64,000 nucleotides of DNA from Methylomicrobium agile (GTDB taxonomy: Bacteria; Pseudomonadota; Gammaproteobacteria; Methylococcales; Methylomonadaceae), in the NCBI RefSeq assembly GCF_000733855.1, contig NZ_JPOJ01000001.1, positions 3,179,001 through 3,243,000 of the forward strand, in the 5' to 3' direction. The notes under the pieces are model-generated. The model was not told where the DNA came from. It did not search any database and was given only the letters and a program-made list of their open reading frames with translations. Shown here in pieces: positions 17,392 through 27,427 of the stretch; within the stretch, counting starts at the first letter, position 1; each line of letters opens with the position of its first letter. The position numbers and the translations under genes were made by a program.

Positions 17392-18269
17392 AATGCGGTT
17401 TCGCAGCCCTGATCGGGCGCCCGAATGTCGGCAAGTCGACATTGATGAATCATCTGCTGAAACAAAAGATCAGCATTACCTCGCGCAAGCCGCAAACGAC
17501 CCGGCACCGGATCGTCGGGATCAATACGACCGAGGCCGGACAGGTCGTTTATCTCGACACGCCCGGCATGCACCAAAGCGACAAGCGTGCCTTGAACCGC
17601 TATCTGAACCGGGCCGCCGATACCGCTCTGCTCGGTGTCGACGTGGTGGTCTGGCTGATCGACGGCCTGTCTTTTCATGAGTATGACGAGGTAATTTTCA
17701 AAAAACTCGAGCTGGCAGGTTTGCCGGTCATTTTGGCCGTCAACAAGGTCGACCGGATCAAGGACAAGGAGCAGATTCTGGCGTTTTTCGCCGAGGCGCA
17801 GCATCGTTTTCCGTTCAAGCATCTGGTGCCGATTTCGGCACTTAAAAACACCCATCTCGACGCGCTCGAAAAAGCGATCTTCGAATTGCTGCCCGAAGGC
17901 GGGCTGATCTATCCCGAAGACCAGATTACCGACCGTCCCGAGCGCTTTTTGTGCGCCGAAATCATCCGCGAAAAACTGACGCGCCGGCTCGGCGACGAGT
18001 TGCCGTACGCGTTGACCGTCGAAATCGAGCTGTTTCAGGAACAGCCCGGCATCACCAAGATTTATGCGGTGATCTGGGTCGAACGATCGGCGCAGAAAAC
18101 GATCGTGATCGGCAAGGATGGCGAGATGCTGAAAAAAGTCGGCACCGATGCACGGTTGGATATCGAAAAGCTGCTCGATCGGAAGGTCTATCTGCAACTG
18201 TGGGTGAAGGTCAAAAAGGGCTGGTCCGACAACGAGCGCGCCTTGCAGGGCCTCGGCTTTAATGACTGA
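17388..18269 (+). CDS. era: GTPase Era, 16S rRNA assembly factor
   Basis: A 293-residue Era. The GTPase domain shows G1 GRPNVGKST (residues 9-17), G3 DTPGM and G4 NKVD. The C-terminal KH domain includes VIGKDGEMLKKVGTDAR. Era binds the 3' end of 16S rRNA during 30S maturation. It is coupled to rnc upstream and overlaps recO by eight bases, the classical rnc-era-recO operon. Confidence 0.97.
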   Translation: MKCGFAALIGRPNVGKSTLMNHLLKQKISITSRKPQTTRHRIVGINTTEAGQVVYLDTPGMHQSDKRALNRYLNRAADTALLGVDVVVWLIDGLSFHEYDEVIFKKLELAGLPVILAVNKVDRIKDKEQILAFFAEAQHRFPFKHLVPISALKNTHLDALEKAIFELLPEGGLIYPEDQITDRPERFLCAEIIREKLTRRLGDELPYALTVEIELFQEQPGITKIYAVIWVERSAQKTIVIGKDGEMLKKVGTDARLDIEKLLDRKVYLQLWVKVKKGWSDNERALQGLGFND

Positions 18270-18969
18270 AAACCGGGTCTTCCTGCAGCCTGCCTATATC
18301 CTCCAGCAGCGGGACTATCGCGAATCCAGCCTGATCGTCGAAGCGTTTACCCAGGATTTCGGACGTCTTTCGCTGCTGGCGAAAGGCGTCCGGAAGGCCA
18401 GATCGAAATCGCAGGGCCTCTTGCAGCCCTTCATCCCGTTGCGGCTGAGCTATCTCGGCAAGGCGGAATTAAAGACCCTGACCGATGCCGAACTGGCGGA
18501 GCCGTTTCGGCCGTTGACCGGGTTGGCGTTGTACTGCGGTTTCTACCTGAACGAATTGATCGAAGCTTTTTTGCACAAGGACGATCCGCACCCCGAATTG
18601 TTTGCCGATTATTGCCAATGTCTGACCGATTTGCGGCAGGGCGGCTCGCTCGAAGCGGTGCTGCGAAACTTCGAACTCAATTTGATCGAGAAGGCGGGTT
18701 ACGGATTGCAGCTTGCGTATGACATGCAGCACGGTAAGCCGGTCGAACCGTCGAAATGCTATCACCTCGGCGCCGAGCTGAGTCCGGTCGAAGCTGCCGA
18801 GGGCATTTATACCGGAAAAAGCTTGCTGGCGATTCAGGCCCGGAATTTCAGCGATCCGGCTGTGCTGGCCGCGGCGAAAGCCTTGCTGAGGCAGGTACTG
18901 GACCAGTTGCTGCACGGGAAACCGCTGAACAGCCGCAAGGTTCTCAACGAAATCATCAAACGTTTGTAA
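18262..18969 (+). CDS. recO: DNA repair protein RecO
   Basis: A 235-residue RecO, which anneals single strands and loads RecA at gaps with RecR. The N-terminal OB-fold contains [20 protein letters not shown] and [15 protein letters not shown] (about residues 10-50). The zinc-binding cysteines of some RecO proteins are not obvious, as in many gammaproteobacteria. It overlaps era and is followed by pdxJ four bases after the stop. Confidence 0.94.
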   Translation: MTENRVFLQPAYILQQRDYRESSLIVEAFTQDFGRLSLLAKGVRKARSKSQGLLQPFIPLRLSYLGKAELKTLTDAELAEPFRPLTGLALYCGFYLNELIEAFLHKDDPHPELFADYCQCLTDLRQGGSLEAVLRNFELNLIEKAGYGLQLAYDMQHGKPVEPSKCYHLGAELSPVEAAEGIYTGKSLLAIQARNFSDPAVLAAAKALLRQVLDQLLHGKPLNSRKVLNEIIKRL

Positions 18970-18973
18970 ACTC

Positions 18974-19720
18974 ATGGACAGCAGAGAAATTTTATTAGGC
19001 GTCAATATCGATCATGTGGCTACCGTCCGGCAGGCGCGCGGTACCGTGTACCCGGAGCCCGTCCAGGCGGCCCTGGCGGCCGAGCAGGCCGGTGCGGACA
19101 GCATCACCGCGCATCTGCGCGAAGATCGCCGGCACATTCAGGATCGCGACCTGTTTTTATTGAAGGAGATGATCCAGACCCGGCTGAACATGGAGATGGC
19201 GGTGACCGAAGAAATGGTCGGCATCGCGGAAAAACTCAAGCCGGCCGCCTGCTGCCTGGTGCCGGAAAAGCGTGAGGAGTTGACGACCGAAGGCGGATTG
19301 GACGTGGCCGGGAATCTGCTTCACATCGCCTCGGCCTGTGCTAGGCTGGCGGCCGTCGGAGTGGAGGTATCCCTGTTCATCGATCCGGAAGCGGCGCAGA
19401 TCGAAGCTGCGGTCAAGGCCGGTGCGCCGGTTGTCGAACTGCATACCGGCCGCTATGCGGAAGCGCCGACTCCGGCCGCCCGCGCCCTGGAGCTGGAACG
19501 CATCCGGACAGCCGCGCGCCTGGCTGACCGCGCCGGCTTGCAGGTCAACGCAGGACATGGGCTGAATTACCATAATGTCCAGGCTATCTGCCGGATTCCC
19601 GAAATCGTCGAATTGAACATCGGGCACTCGATCGTTGCCCGGGCATTGTTCAGCGGCTTTGCGCAGGCGGTCGGGGATTTGAAACGGTTGATGGTGCAAA
19701 GCCGGTTATCCGGCCGTTAA
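18974..19720 (+). CDS. pdxJ: Pyridoxine 5'-phosphate synthase
   Basis: A 248-residue PdxJ, the last enzyme of de novo vitamin B6 synthesis, joining 1-deoxyxylulose 5-phosphate and 3-amino-1-hydroxyacetone phosphate. Conserved parts: [18 protein letters not shown] (residues 6-23), [18 protein letters not shown], and [13 protein letters not shown] near residue 195. The length is typical. pdxJ after recO is the common gammaproteobacterial order; acpS, which often follows, is replaced here by a PP2C phosphatase gene. Confidence 0.97.
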   Translation: MDSREILLGVNIDHVATVRQARGTVYPEPVQAALAAEQAGADSITAHLREDRRHIQDRDLFLLKEMIQTRLNMEMAVTEEMVGIAEKLKPAACCLVPEKREELTTEGGLDVAGNLLHIASACARLAAVGVEVSLFIDPEAAQIEAAVKAGAPVVELHTGRYAEAPTPAARALELERIRTAARLADRAGLQVNAGHGLNYHNVQAICRIPEIVELNIGHSIVARALFSGFAQAVGDLKRLMVQSRLSGR

Positions 19721-19728
19721 AGCATCGT

Positions 19729-20469
19729 ATGAAGCTGGTCCATCACCAATTGACTTCGCCGGGCGACCGGGAGATCAACCAGGACTGCATGGCTTACCGG
19801 ATCGGCCACGACTTTGCCGTGTTTGTCGTCGCCGATGGTCTGGGCGGACATTATGCCGGGGAAAAAGCGTCGCGTTTCTTTTGCCACGGACTGATCAAGA
19901 ATACCCAAGCCTTTGCGGATCTGATGTGCGGGAAACCGGCGGCCACGATGTCGCTATGGGTGGATGCGGCGATTGAAGAAATGCGGTATCTGTCGGCGAA
20001 TGATCCGGAGGCTCTTCAGGCGCATACCACCTGCGCGATTCTTTATCTCGGCAAAGCGTGCGTGTTAACGGCGCATTGCGGCGATTCGCGGGTGTACCGG
20101 CTGAATTCGCAGGGGATCGTCTGGCGGACGCGGGATCATTCGGTTCTGCAGGGACTCCTGGAAGAAGGCAAAATCACCGAAGCCGAAATGGGCGGTCATC
20201 CGGAGCAGAATTGCCTGTTGCGCAGCATCAATATCGCGATGGGGTACGAAGTCGAGATCAATGTTTATCCGGCTCCGCAGGCGGGAGAAACCTTTGTTCT
20301 CTGCAGCGACGGATTTTGGGAAAATGTGAAAGCTCAGGAACTGGTTCAGCTGGCGCAACCCCAAACCGAACTGGATGACTTGGGAAAAATAGCCAGACTC
20401 TCGCTGTTGCGCGCAAGTGGCAAGAGCGACAATATTACCGTGCAGTGGGTCCGCTGTCTGGCGACGTGA
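19729..20469 (+). CDS. PP2C-type serine/threonine protein phosphatase
   Basis: A 246-residue metal-dependent phosphatase. Motifs in order are GDREINQDCMAY (residues 12-23), FVVADGLGGHYAGEKAS with the metal-binding DGxGG, LTAHCGDSRVYRL, RDHSVLQGLLEEG and CSDGFWENV. Such proteins remove phosphate from Ser/Thr of kinases and regulators, and in proteobacteria often work with a partner kinase or type VI secretion. No kinase gene is adjacent. It follows pdxJ by eight bases and probably shares its transcript. Confidence 0.9.
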   Translation: MKLVHHQLTSPGDREINQDCMAYRIGHDFAVFVVADGLGGHYAGEKASRFFCHGLIKNTQAFADLMCGKPAATMSLWVDAAIEEMRYLSANDPEALQAHTTCAILYLGKACVLTAHCGDSRVYRLNSQGIVWRTRDHSVLQGLLEEGKITEAEMGGHPEQNCLLRSINIAMGYEVEINVYPAPQAGETFVLCSDGFWENVKAQELVQLAQPQTELDDLGKIARLSLLRASGKSDNITVQWVRCLAT

Positions 20470-20581
20470 AGGCGATTGCTGGTTCCGTTTGCTGAGAATT
20501 TGGTCGATCATTACTTCCCCGCCGAGTGCTCGCTTATCGTTAGCCCATCTTCTTGCCTAGCTTGAGTTGTCAGCCGCTGCT

Positions 20582-20636
20582 GTAGGGTAGGCTGTGCGTA
20601 CCATTGGAGTGAAAAGGTACGCACAGCGTACCCTAC
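20582..20636. repeat. Dispersed inverted repeat (21-bp arms)
   Basis: GTAGGGTAGGCTGTGCGTACC (read as two joined parts, 20582-20602) pairs with 20616-20636 at 20 of 21 positions, with a 13-bp loop. A related half-element occurs at 37267-37310. It lies in the 20470-20790 gap, which otherwise shows nothing. This looks like a small non-coding dispersed element; it could also end transcription from the phosphatase gene. Confidence 0.6.
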
Positions 20637-20790
20637 ATGCAAAATAAGGGGAGGGGGAAGGGCGTATTTGCCCCGTTGTCGCCGTCCGAGGTCGCGCAAT
20701 GTGGATGAACGATCGGGCAGCCCTGTCTTAAGCCGGTTTGCGGATGGTTTATTTTAATAATGGGACGGAGGGCTTTCCCCCGGTACATTT

Positions 20791-21753
20791 CTACTGCGCG
20801 GCGAAGCCGTGCTTGCGCATCCGGTAAAGCAGCGTATCCCGGGAAAGACCCAGCAATCGTGCCGACTGGCTGCGGTTGCCATGAGTCCGATTCAGGGCCT
20901 GATAGATCAGGTCGGCTTCCAGTGTGTCCAATTGCACGCCGCCTTCGGGAAGCTTGAAGCCGGTTTCGAGATTGCGTTCTTCATCCACGCCGCGGGTAAA
21001 TTCAAACGGCAGGTTCTCGGGTTCGATGGTTCTGCCCGCCAGCAAAATGCACAGCCGTTCGCACAAATTGCGCAATTCCCGGATGTTGCCCGGCCACGGA
21101 TAAGCCTTCAGGATTTTGAGCGAATGCCGGCTGAATTTGGGGGCATCGATTGAATGCGTTTTCGAGAATACATTCAGGAAGTGGTTGATCAGCGGCCCGA
21201 TGTCTTCGGATCGCTGGGCCAGGGAGGGCAGTTCCAGCGGCACCACATTCAGCCGGAAATACAAGTCTTGCCGGAATTCGCCGGCGGCGATTTGCTGGAC
21301 GAGGTCGCTGTTGGTCGCGGCGATCACGCGCACGTTGACTTTATAGGGCTTGGTGTCGCCGACCGCGAGGCATTCGCCCGAATCCAGAAAGCGCAGCAGC
21401 TTTGCCTGGATCGAAACCGGCAACGAGTTGATTTCGTCCAGAAACAGGGTGCCGCCGTCGGCGGCCTGGAACAGGCCCTGCTGGTTCGCAATCGCGCCGG
21501 TGAAAGCGCCTTTCCTGTGGCCGAACAACTCGGATTCGATCAGGGTCTCGGGCAGTGCGGCGCAGTTCAGCGTAATGAACGGCTTGCGCGCGCGCGGACT
21601 GGCTTTTTGCAGGGCATTCGCCAATACTTCCTTGCCGGTGCCGGTTTCGCCCTTGATCAAGATTGTGACATCGGTCATGGCGGCGATGCCGGCGCTGCGC
21701 AACAACGATTCCAATGCGGGGGATTGACCAATGATCGAGCTAAAAGGGTTCAT
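20791..21753 (-). CDS. Sigma-54-dependent transcription activator without receiver domain
   Basis: A 320-residue enhancer-binding protein. It consists almost entirely of the AAA+ domain: Walker A GETGTGKE (about residues 35-42), the sigma-54 contact loop ESELFGHRKGAFTGA, Walker B GTLFLDEI, and the R-finger region. A Fis-type helix-turn-helix ends the protein (HGNRSQSARLLGLSRDTLLYRM). No receiver, GAF or PAS domain precedes the ATPase, so its activity is probably set by a separate protein, as with PspF. Target genes are not evident; the TauE-like gene directly behind it on the same strand is one candidate. Confidence 0.9.
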   Translation of the reverse strand: MNPFSSIIGQSPALESLLRSAGIAAMTDVTILIKGETGTGKEVLANALQKASPRARKPFITLNCAALPETLIESELFGHRKGAFTGAIANQQGLFQAADGGTLFLDEINSLPVSIQAKLLRFLDSGECLAVGDTKPYKVNVRVIAATNSDLVQQIAAGEFRQDLYFRLNVVPLELPSLAQRSEDIGPLINHFLNVFSKTHSIDAPKFSRHSLKILKAYPWPGNIRELRNLCERLCILLAGRTIEPENLPFEFTRGVDEERNLETGFKLPEGGVQLDTLEADLIYQALNRTHGNRSQSARLLGLSRDTLLYRMRKHGFAAQ

Positions 21754-21765
21754 AAGTGGATCCTC

Positions 21766-22494
21766 TCAATGAATTGCGGAATGCGCCGTGTAAGCCATCG
21801 GATTCAGCCACGGCAGGGCGGCGAACAAAGCGAGCGCAATCATGATCAGGCCTGCAGCCTGCTTGAAATAGCGCCATCTGGATAACCGCACCAATGATCC
21901 TGTCATTATACCGATACCCATGACAGCCGGTAAAGTGCCGAGTCCGAAAAAAAACATCGTCAGCATGCTGTGCGGAATACTGCCGGCAGTGGCGGCCAAG
22001 GCCAGCGCCGCATAGACCAAGCCGCACGGCAACCAGCCCCAGACTATCCCGAACAGGAAGGCGTGCCAGCGGTTCTTGACCGGGATCAGTTTGCGTCCGT
22101 AAGGTTCGATCAGCTTCCACAACCGCAGGCCGGCTTTTTCGACATAGGCGAAACGCGGAAACCAGCCGGCAATATAAAGGCCGGAACCGGTCATGATCAC
22201 CGCGGAAACGATTTGCAGCAGCCGGTAGCCCTGTATGCGCCCGACCGAATGCAAAATCAGCAGATCGATCATGCCGGCCAGGGCGCCGGCCAGTGCATAG
22301 CTCAGGATGCGCCCGGCATTGTAGTTGAAGACGTAGGGAAGCAGCGAGGATTTTCTGGCGCGGATTTCGGCGCTCAAGCTGAGCGTCAGCGTGCCGATAA
22401 TCGATCCGCACATCCCGATGCAATGGACGCTGCTGAACAGCCCCATCAAAAACGCGACCGGATAGGATGTCGAAAAGGCGGGGTCAAGTACCAT
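21766..22494 (-). CDS. TauE/SafE-like (UreH-type) membrane protein
   Basis: A 242-residue integral membrane protein with about six hydrophobic segments. The N-terminal signature MGLFSSVHCIGMCG (about residues 17-30) is typical of the COG2836 sulfite exporter TauE/SafE-like group, often found in metal or cytochrome maturation loci because the HCxGMCG motif may bind metal. Substrate is unknown. It is followed by the sigma-54 activator 12 bases downstream on the same strand. Confidence 0.8.
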   Translation of the reverse strand: MVLDPAFSTSYPVAFLMGLFSSVHCIGMCGSIIGTLTLSLSAEIRARKSSLLPYVFNYNAGRILSYALAGALAGMIDLLILHSVGRIQGYRLLQIVSAVIMTGSGLYIAGWFPRFAYVEKAGLRLWKLIEPYGRKLIPVKNRWHAFLFGIVWGWLPCGLVYAALALAATAGSIPHSMLTMFFFGLGTLPAVMGIGIMTGSLVRLSRWRYFKQAAGLIMIALALFAALPWLNPMAYTAHSAIH

Positions 22495-22553
22495 CGTTTC
22501 CCCGCATTAACGCACGGTCGGGCAAAGCATTTGCGAGCAACAGAAACACCGGC

Positions 22554-23279
22554 TCAACGGAATTGATCGCGAATCTGTCCCTGAATTTTTTCGGCCATCG
22601 CTTTCGGATCGGCGGCGTCGCGTATCGGCCGGCCCACCACGATATAATCGGCGCCGTTCCGGAAGGCGGTTTCGACGGTCGCCACCCGTTTTTGATCGTC
22701 TTCTTCGCGGTTATCGACCGGCCGTATTCCCGGCGTGACGACCAAGAGGCGCTGGCCCAGCTCCTCGCGCAGCATCGGCGCTTCGAGCCCGGACGAAACG
22801 ACGCCGTCGCAGCCGTGCTGCAAGGCGCGCCGGGCGCGCGAAAGCACCAGTTCGCGCACGTCGCACTGGAAACCGAGGTCGTTCAGGTCGCCCCGGTCCA
22901 GGCTGGTCAAGGCGGTGACCGCCAAAACCTTCAGCGGACCCTTATCCTTGGCGGCCGCTTCCATGATCGCGTCGTTGCCGTGAATGGTCGCGAAATCGAC
23001 GCCTTTGCTGCTCAACGCCTTGATCGCACGTCCGACCGTTGCGGGCACGTCGAAAAATTTCAGATCGACGAAGACTTTTTTATTGCGCTGTTTCAGCCAT
23101 TCGATGAAGCCGAAATAATCGCCCGACATGAACAATTCCATCCCCACCTTGTAAAACACGACGCTGTCGCCGAGCCTTTCGACCAGGGCGCGTGCTTGTT
23201 CGAAGCCGGGCACATCCAGGGCCATGATCAGGCGTTCTTCGTTCGGGATGGGCTTTGTGGAAAGAAAGGAATCGTTCAT
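22554..23279 (-). CDS. pyrF: Orotidine 5'-phosphate decarboxylase
   Basis: A 241-residue PyrF, making UMP from OMP. The start at 23279 (MNDSFLSTKPIPNEERLIMA) is taken; one four residues earlier is possible. Conserved blocks are LIMALDVPGFEQA, KVFVDLKFFDVPATV with the catalytic Asp-Lys-Asp cluster, VTPGIRPV, and ADYIVVGRPI near the C-terminus. It stands alone on the minus strand. Confidence 0.96.
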   Translation of the reverse strand: MNDSFLSTKPIPNEERLIMALDVPGFEQARALVERLGDSVVFYKVGMELFMSGDYFGFIEWLKQRNKKVFVDLKFFDVPATVGRAIKALSSKGVDFATIHGNDAIMEAAAKDKGPLKVLAVTALTSLDRGDLNDLGFQCDVRELVLSRARRALQHGCDGVVSSGLEAPMLREELGQRLLVVTPGIRPVDNREEDDQKRVATVETAFRNGADYIVVGRPIRDAADPKAMAEKIQGQIRDQFR

Positions 23280-23419
23280 CGGGCAGGGCAATCGGATTGA
23301 GTAGAATAAAAAACCGGAAAATTCGCCATATCATACCATGCACTCGAATAGAGTGAGATGTACGGGATGACTCACCGGCCGGCAAAAGCGCAAACGGTGC
23401 GGCGAGGGTGTTTCGGCCC

Positions 23420-23947
23420 TTACTTGACCAGATTCCATTTTCCGGTTGTTGGATCGAGGCAAGCCGTCCGCTTTTCGCGGATATTTTTGCCGTCCGGCAA
23501 TATGACGGTTTCTTCGAGATTCTGGCATTTCTGCTGGGTTTGCGGGTTCAGGCTGAGCTGGCCGATCGGATTGATCGCAACTTGACTTCCGGTTTGCGGG
23601 TTCAGCCATTGCTGCGACTGGCCGATATTGCCCGTTTGCAATAATCCGCCCAATTGTTGGAGACGGAAGTTCTGGTCGACAGGCGCGAGCTGCGAGCCGA
23701 TTTGTCCGTTGAGAACGCTGCCGGCCATGCCCTGAATAATGGCCGCGATGACTGTCCCCGAAATCGAGCCGAGCCCTGTCTGTGCACCGGTATTCGGATA
23801 GCCGCCGTACGAATATCCTTGATTGGGATAACCGGAGGTCGGGTAGCCCTGCGCAGGATAGCTGCCGGGGACTCCCCCCAGGCATCCCGTGATCAAAGCG
23901 GCAGAGGCGAGTGAGGTAATTTGTCCGAATCGATAAAGTTTATTCAT
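23420..23947 (-). CDS. Putative outer-membrane lipoprotein with Gly-Tyr-Pro-rich segment
   Basis: A 175-residue protein with a lipoprotein signal peptide; the lipobox LITGC puts the lipidated cysteine near residue 22. Next is a repetitive stretch of YP, GY and PN/PT units (residues 29-53), then a glycine-rich hydrophobic part resembling the glycine zipper of 17-kDa surface antigens (about residues 60-80). The C-terminus has two cysteines and a CLDPTTGKWNLV ending. Function unknown. Confidence 0.7.
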   Translation of the reverse strand: MNKLYRFGQITSLASAALITGCLGGVPGSYPAQGYPTSGYPNQGYSYGGYPNTGAQTGLGSISGTVIAAIIQGMAGSVLNGQIGSQLAPVDQNFRLQQLGGLLQTGNIGQSQQWLNPQTGSQVAINPIGQLSLNPQTQQKCQNLEETVILPDGKNIREKRTACLDPTTGKWNLVK

Positions 23948-24430
23948 AGTTAATTAAAGAAATTGTTGTGAAAAAATTGGCTGGGGATGATATTCGAAAA
24001 GCCTTTCCCGGTCCACTACGGACGACCCATATCATCGCAGTTTATTTTCATGGGCGAAAGCCGGCCTCAATCGTTTGAACGGCGCATATCGATCGGGCGT
24101 TATTATCTGGCTTCAAACTTAATGCTTCCTGAACCGCAGGATTGCTGGAGCCGTTAACGAGAATGGCTCCCCATGAGCTGGCCAGCCGTCTGGCTACCCC
24201 ATGAAATCCGCACGGGTTACAGAAATTAACGGCTTTAATGATGTGTTTTATCGCAGCGCACATTCGGCCGTGTTTCAACAGGCGATTGATTCGTATCGGT
24301 AAATCTGCCGGCTACCGCAGCGGCGCTTTGCATGCCGTCGAGGTAGGCGGATAATTTTAATGAAATATTCAGCACGATATTTATAATATCGCGCCAAATT
24401 TGATTTGATTGGTTCATTAATAAGTCGATT
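23948..24430. other. Gene-free stretch upstream of trkA
   Basis: About 480 bp without a supported gene. A 76-codon minus-strand frame (24048-24278) has no clear ribosome-binding site and is not recognised. The trkA promoter is presumably in the AT-rich 24350-24425 segment, but no clear boxes are assigned. Confidence 0.4.
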
Positions 24431-25807
24431 ATGAAAATCCTCATTCTCGGAGCGGGCGTAACCGGCTCGTCGGTCGCCGAGGCTTTGGCAAGCGAAGAAA
24501 ACGATATCATGGTGATCGACTTCAAGCCCGAGCTCCTGGACGCCTTGAAGCAGCGCTTCGATATCGCGACGGTGAGCGGCAATGCGGCGCATCCGAGCGT
24601 ACTCGAACAGGCCGGCGTGCATAATACCGACATGGTGATCGCGGTGACCGACAGCGACGAAACCAACATGCTGGCCTGCCTGATTATCAACGCGCTGTAC
24701 AGTCGCCCGAAAACGATCGCCCGGGTGCGTGCGATCGATTACATGAAGAACCCGAATTTATTCAGCCCGGCCGGCATTCCGATCGACATCGTGATCAGCC
24801 CCGAGCAGATCGTGATGGAGTCGATCCGCAATTTGATCGAGTTTCCCGGCGTGCTGCACATTTCCGATTTCGCGGGAGGGCTGGTACGGCTGTTTTCGGT
24901 CAAAGTGGTGCCGAACGGCTTTCTGACCGGTAAAAAGATTCGTTCGTTCAAAGAGCATTTATCCGATGCCAAAATCCGGATTGTCGCGATCTTCCGGGAC
25001 GGCAAGCCCCTGGTCGTGAACGGCGACGCGACGATCGAAACCGGCGACGAGATTTTCCTGGTCGCTCCGCGCGAGCAGGTCCGGCAGGTCCTGAAATCGT
25101 TGCGTAAACTGGAAGCGCCGTTGAAGCGGATCATCATTGCCGGCGGAGGGCATGTCGGCAAGCGGCTGGCGCTGGCGCTGCAGAACGACCATCAGGTCAA
25201 GATCATCGAACTCAATCCGAAACGCGCGAACAAGATCGCCAACGAGCTCGAAAAAACGGTCGTACTGAACGGCGATTGCGCCGACGAAGCTTTATTGATC
25301 GACGAATCGATCGGCAGTACCGACCTGTTTTGCGCGATTACTGAAAACGACGGAGTCAATATCATCTCGGCGTCGCTGGCGAAAAGCCTGGGTGCGCGCA
25401 AGACGATCTGCCTGCTCAATCATAAGTCCTATACGAAGCTGCTGGCCGATACCGATATCGACGTCGCGGTGCTGCCGAACCAGGAAACGCTGGGCAGCAT
25501 TTTGAAGCACGTGCGCCGCGGCGACGTGGTGCAGGTGCGTTCATTGTGCGGCGGCAGCGCCGAAGCGATCGAGGCGATCGCGCATTACAGCGGCGACAGC
25601 GATCCGAACTCGGTAGTCGGACGGCGCGTGGACAGTATTCATTTTCCGTCCGGCATCGTGATGGGCGCCCTGATACGGAACGGCGAAGTCATTCCGATCC
25701 ATCACGACGTGATCTTCGAGGAAGGCGATCATGTGGTGATGTTCGCGATGGACAAAAAACTGGTCAGCAATATCGAAAAAATCTTTCAGCCGTTGCATAA
25801 GGTCTGA
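24431..25807 (+). CDS. trkA: Trk potassium uptake regulator TrkA
   Basis: A 458-residue peripheral membrane protein with two tandem RCK units. Each has an NAD-binding Rossmann motif: ILGAGVTGSSVAEAL (residues 4-18) and IIAGGGHVGKRLALAL (about residues 235-250). Each is followed by a TrkA-C domain. It gates the TrkH/TrkG channel in response to nucleotides. trkH follows after about 100 bases on the same strand. Confidence 0.95.
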   Translation: MKILILGAGVTGSSVAEALASEENDIMVIDFKPELLDALKQRFDIATVSGNAAHPSVLEQAGVHNTDMVIAVTDSDETNMLACLIINALYSRPKTIARVRAIDYMKNPNLFSPAGIPIDIVISPEQIVMESIRNLIEFPGVLHISDFAGGLVRLFSVKVVPNGFLTGKKIRSFKEHLSDAKIRIVAIFRDGKPLVVNGDATIETGDEIFLVAPREQVRQVLKSLRKLEAPLKRIIIAGGGHVGKRLALALQNDHQVKIIELNPKRANKIANELEKTVVLNGDCADEALLIDESIGSTDLFCAITENDGVNIISASLAKSLGARKTICLLNHKSYTKLLADTDIDVAVLPNQETLGSILKHVRRGDVVQVRSLCGGSAEAIEAIAHYSGDSDPNSVVGRRVDSIHFPSGIVMGALIRNGEVIPIHHDVIFEEGDHVVMFAMDKKLVSNIEKIFQPLHKV

Positions 25808-25909
25808 TAACACCGAAGCCATGGACGATTTTCGCGAGCTTTCGCTCGTGCCTACCCCTTTTGAAACTCTCCCTCCGGTTCTTCTCGATTTTTCGATGGG
25901 TTTAGAGGA

Positions 25910-27394
25910 ATGGCCGAGGCTTCATACCGCACGGACAACCCCATGATTTTGACGATTTTCCATATTTTCGGTCTGGTCACAATGGGCTTCAGCGGCCTGA
26001 TGGCGACCAGCCTGATGACGTCCTATTTTGCCGATGACGGCGCGACGCAGGCTTTTTTCCGGGGCACGGGCATTACTTTGCTGTCCGGTGCGGCGCTGTT
26101 TTTTCCGACGCTGCGCGTTCCCAAGAAAGTATCGCGGCAGACCGGGTTTTTACTGGTCGCGATTACCTGGTCCGCAACGCCCGTATTCTGTACCTTGCCG
26201 CTTCTGTATTATTTTCCCGGCATGAGTTTCATCGACGCCTATTTCGAAGTCGTCTCCGCCCTCACGACAACCGGTTCGAGCGTGATGAGCGGGCTCGATC
26301 AATTGCCGGTATCGATCAATCTTTGGCGCCATGAACTGAGCTGGATCGCGGGCCTGGGCATCATTATCTTCGCCGTCGCGATTTTACCGATATTGGGCAT
26401 CGGCGGGATGCAGCTGTATATCGCCGAAACGCCGGGATCGGTCAAGGAATCGGATCTGCCCCCGCGCATTGCGCAGACCGCGAAAGCCTTGTGGATGGTG
26501 TATGCGGGCATTTCGGTCGTCTGCATCATCGCGTTGAAACTGGCCGGAATGAACTGGTTCGATGCGATTTGCCATGCCTTTTCCGCCATGAGTCTGGGCG
26601 GCATGTCCACGCATGATCAGAGCGTCGGTTATTTCAACTCGTTGCCGATCGAGATCGTGCTGACCGTGTTTCAGTTGATCGCGGCAGTCAACTTTGCGAC
26701 TCATTTCATTGCGATACGGAAACTTTCGCTCAAGCCCTATGCGGTCGATATGGAGGCGCGGAGTTTCCTGGTGCTGATGCTCGGAAGTTGCGTCATGACG
26801 GCGACGATATTGTGGCAGGAAGGCAGTTATCCCGATTTTTGGATCGCTTTTCGCCATGCGACCTTTAATCTGGTCACGATTGCGACGACTTGCGGTTTCG
26901 CGACGCAGGATTTCAATCAGTGGCCGATTTTCGTGCCGATGTGGATGTTGTTTCTGAGCTGTATCTCGGCTTCCTCCGGTTCAACCGGCGGCGGCATCCG
27001 GATGATCCGGACGATCATTCTGTTGAAGCAGGCGCGCCTCGAATTGTTCAAATTCATTCATCCGCATGCGATACGGCCTTTAAAAATCGGCGAGCAGATC
27101 ATCAAGAATTCGATCGTGACTTCGGTGACCGGCTTTATTTTCCTGTATTTCATGTGCATCGTGATCCTGGTGTTCACACTGCTGTTCAGCGGGATGGACT
27201 TCATCAGCGCCCTGTCCGCGGTGATTTCCAGTATCAACAACGCCGGTCCCGGCTTGAATCAGGTCGGGCCGGCTACCACTTATGCCAGTCTGACCGATTT
27301 CCAGACCGCGGTATGCACTTTTGCGATGCTGCTCGGACGGGTGCAGATTTTTTCGATCATCATTCTATTCTTGCCCGAATTCTGGAAAAAATAA
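25910..27394 (+). CDS. trkH: Trk potassium uptake channel TrkH
   Basis: A 494-residue membrane protein of the TrkH/KtrB family with about ten hydrophobic segments and four degenerate pore loops: ALTTTGSSV, SAMSLGGMSTHD, TIATTCGFATQ and SSINNAGPGL. The start at 25910 is used; the methionine at 25943, beginning MILTIFHIFGLV, is also likely. With TrkA it imports potassium driven by the proton gradient. Confidence 0.95.
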   Translation: MAEASYRTDNPMILTIFHIFGLVTMGFSGLMATSLMTSYFADDGATQAFFRGTGITLLSGAALFFPTLRVPKKVSRQTGFLLVAITWSATPVFCTLPLLYYFPGMSFIDAYFEVVSALTTTGSSVMSGLDQLPVSINLWRHELSWIAGLGIIIFAVAILPILGIGGMQLYIAETPGSVKESDLPPRIAQTAKALWMVYAGISVVCIIALKLAGMNWFDAICHAFSAMSLGGMSTHDQSVGYFNSLPIEIVLTVFQLIAAVNFATHFIAIRKLSLKPYAVDMEARSFLVLMLGSCVMTATILWQEGSYPDFWIAFRHATFNLVTIATTCGFATQDFNQWPIFVPMWMLFLSCISASSGSTGGGIRMIRTIILLKQARLELFKFIHPHAIRPLKIGEQIIKNSIVTSVTGFIFLYFMCIVILVFTLLFSGMDFISALSAVISSINNAGPGLNQVGPATTYASLTDFQTAVCTFAMLLGRVQIFSIIILFLPEFWKK

Positions 27395-27427
27395 CCGCGG
27401 CTGCGGATTTTGCCGCCAGCGGCTGGC

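Noticed and set aside
24048-24278. 76-codon minus-strand frame upstream of trkA
   Set aside because: No ribosome-binding site, no recognised family, ordinary length for chance in this composition.
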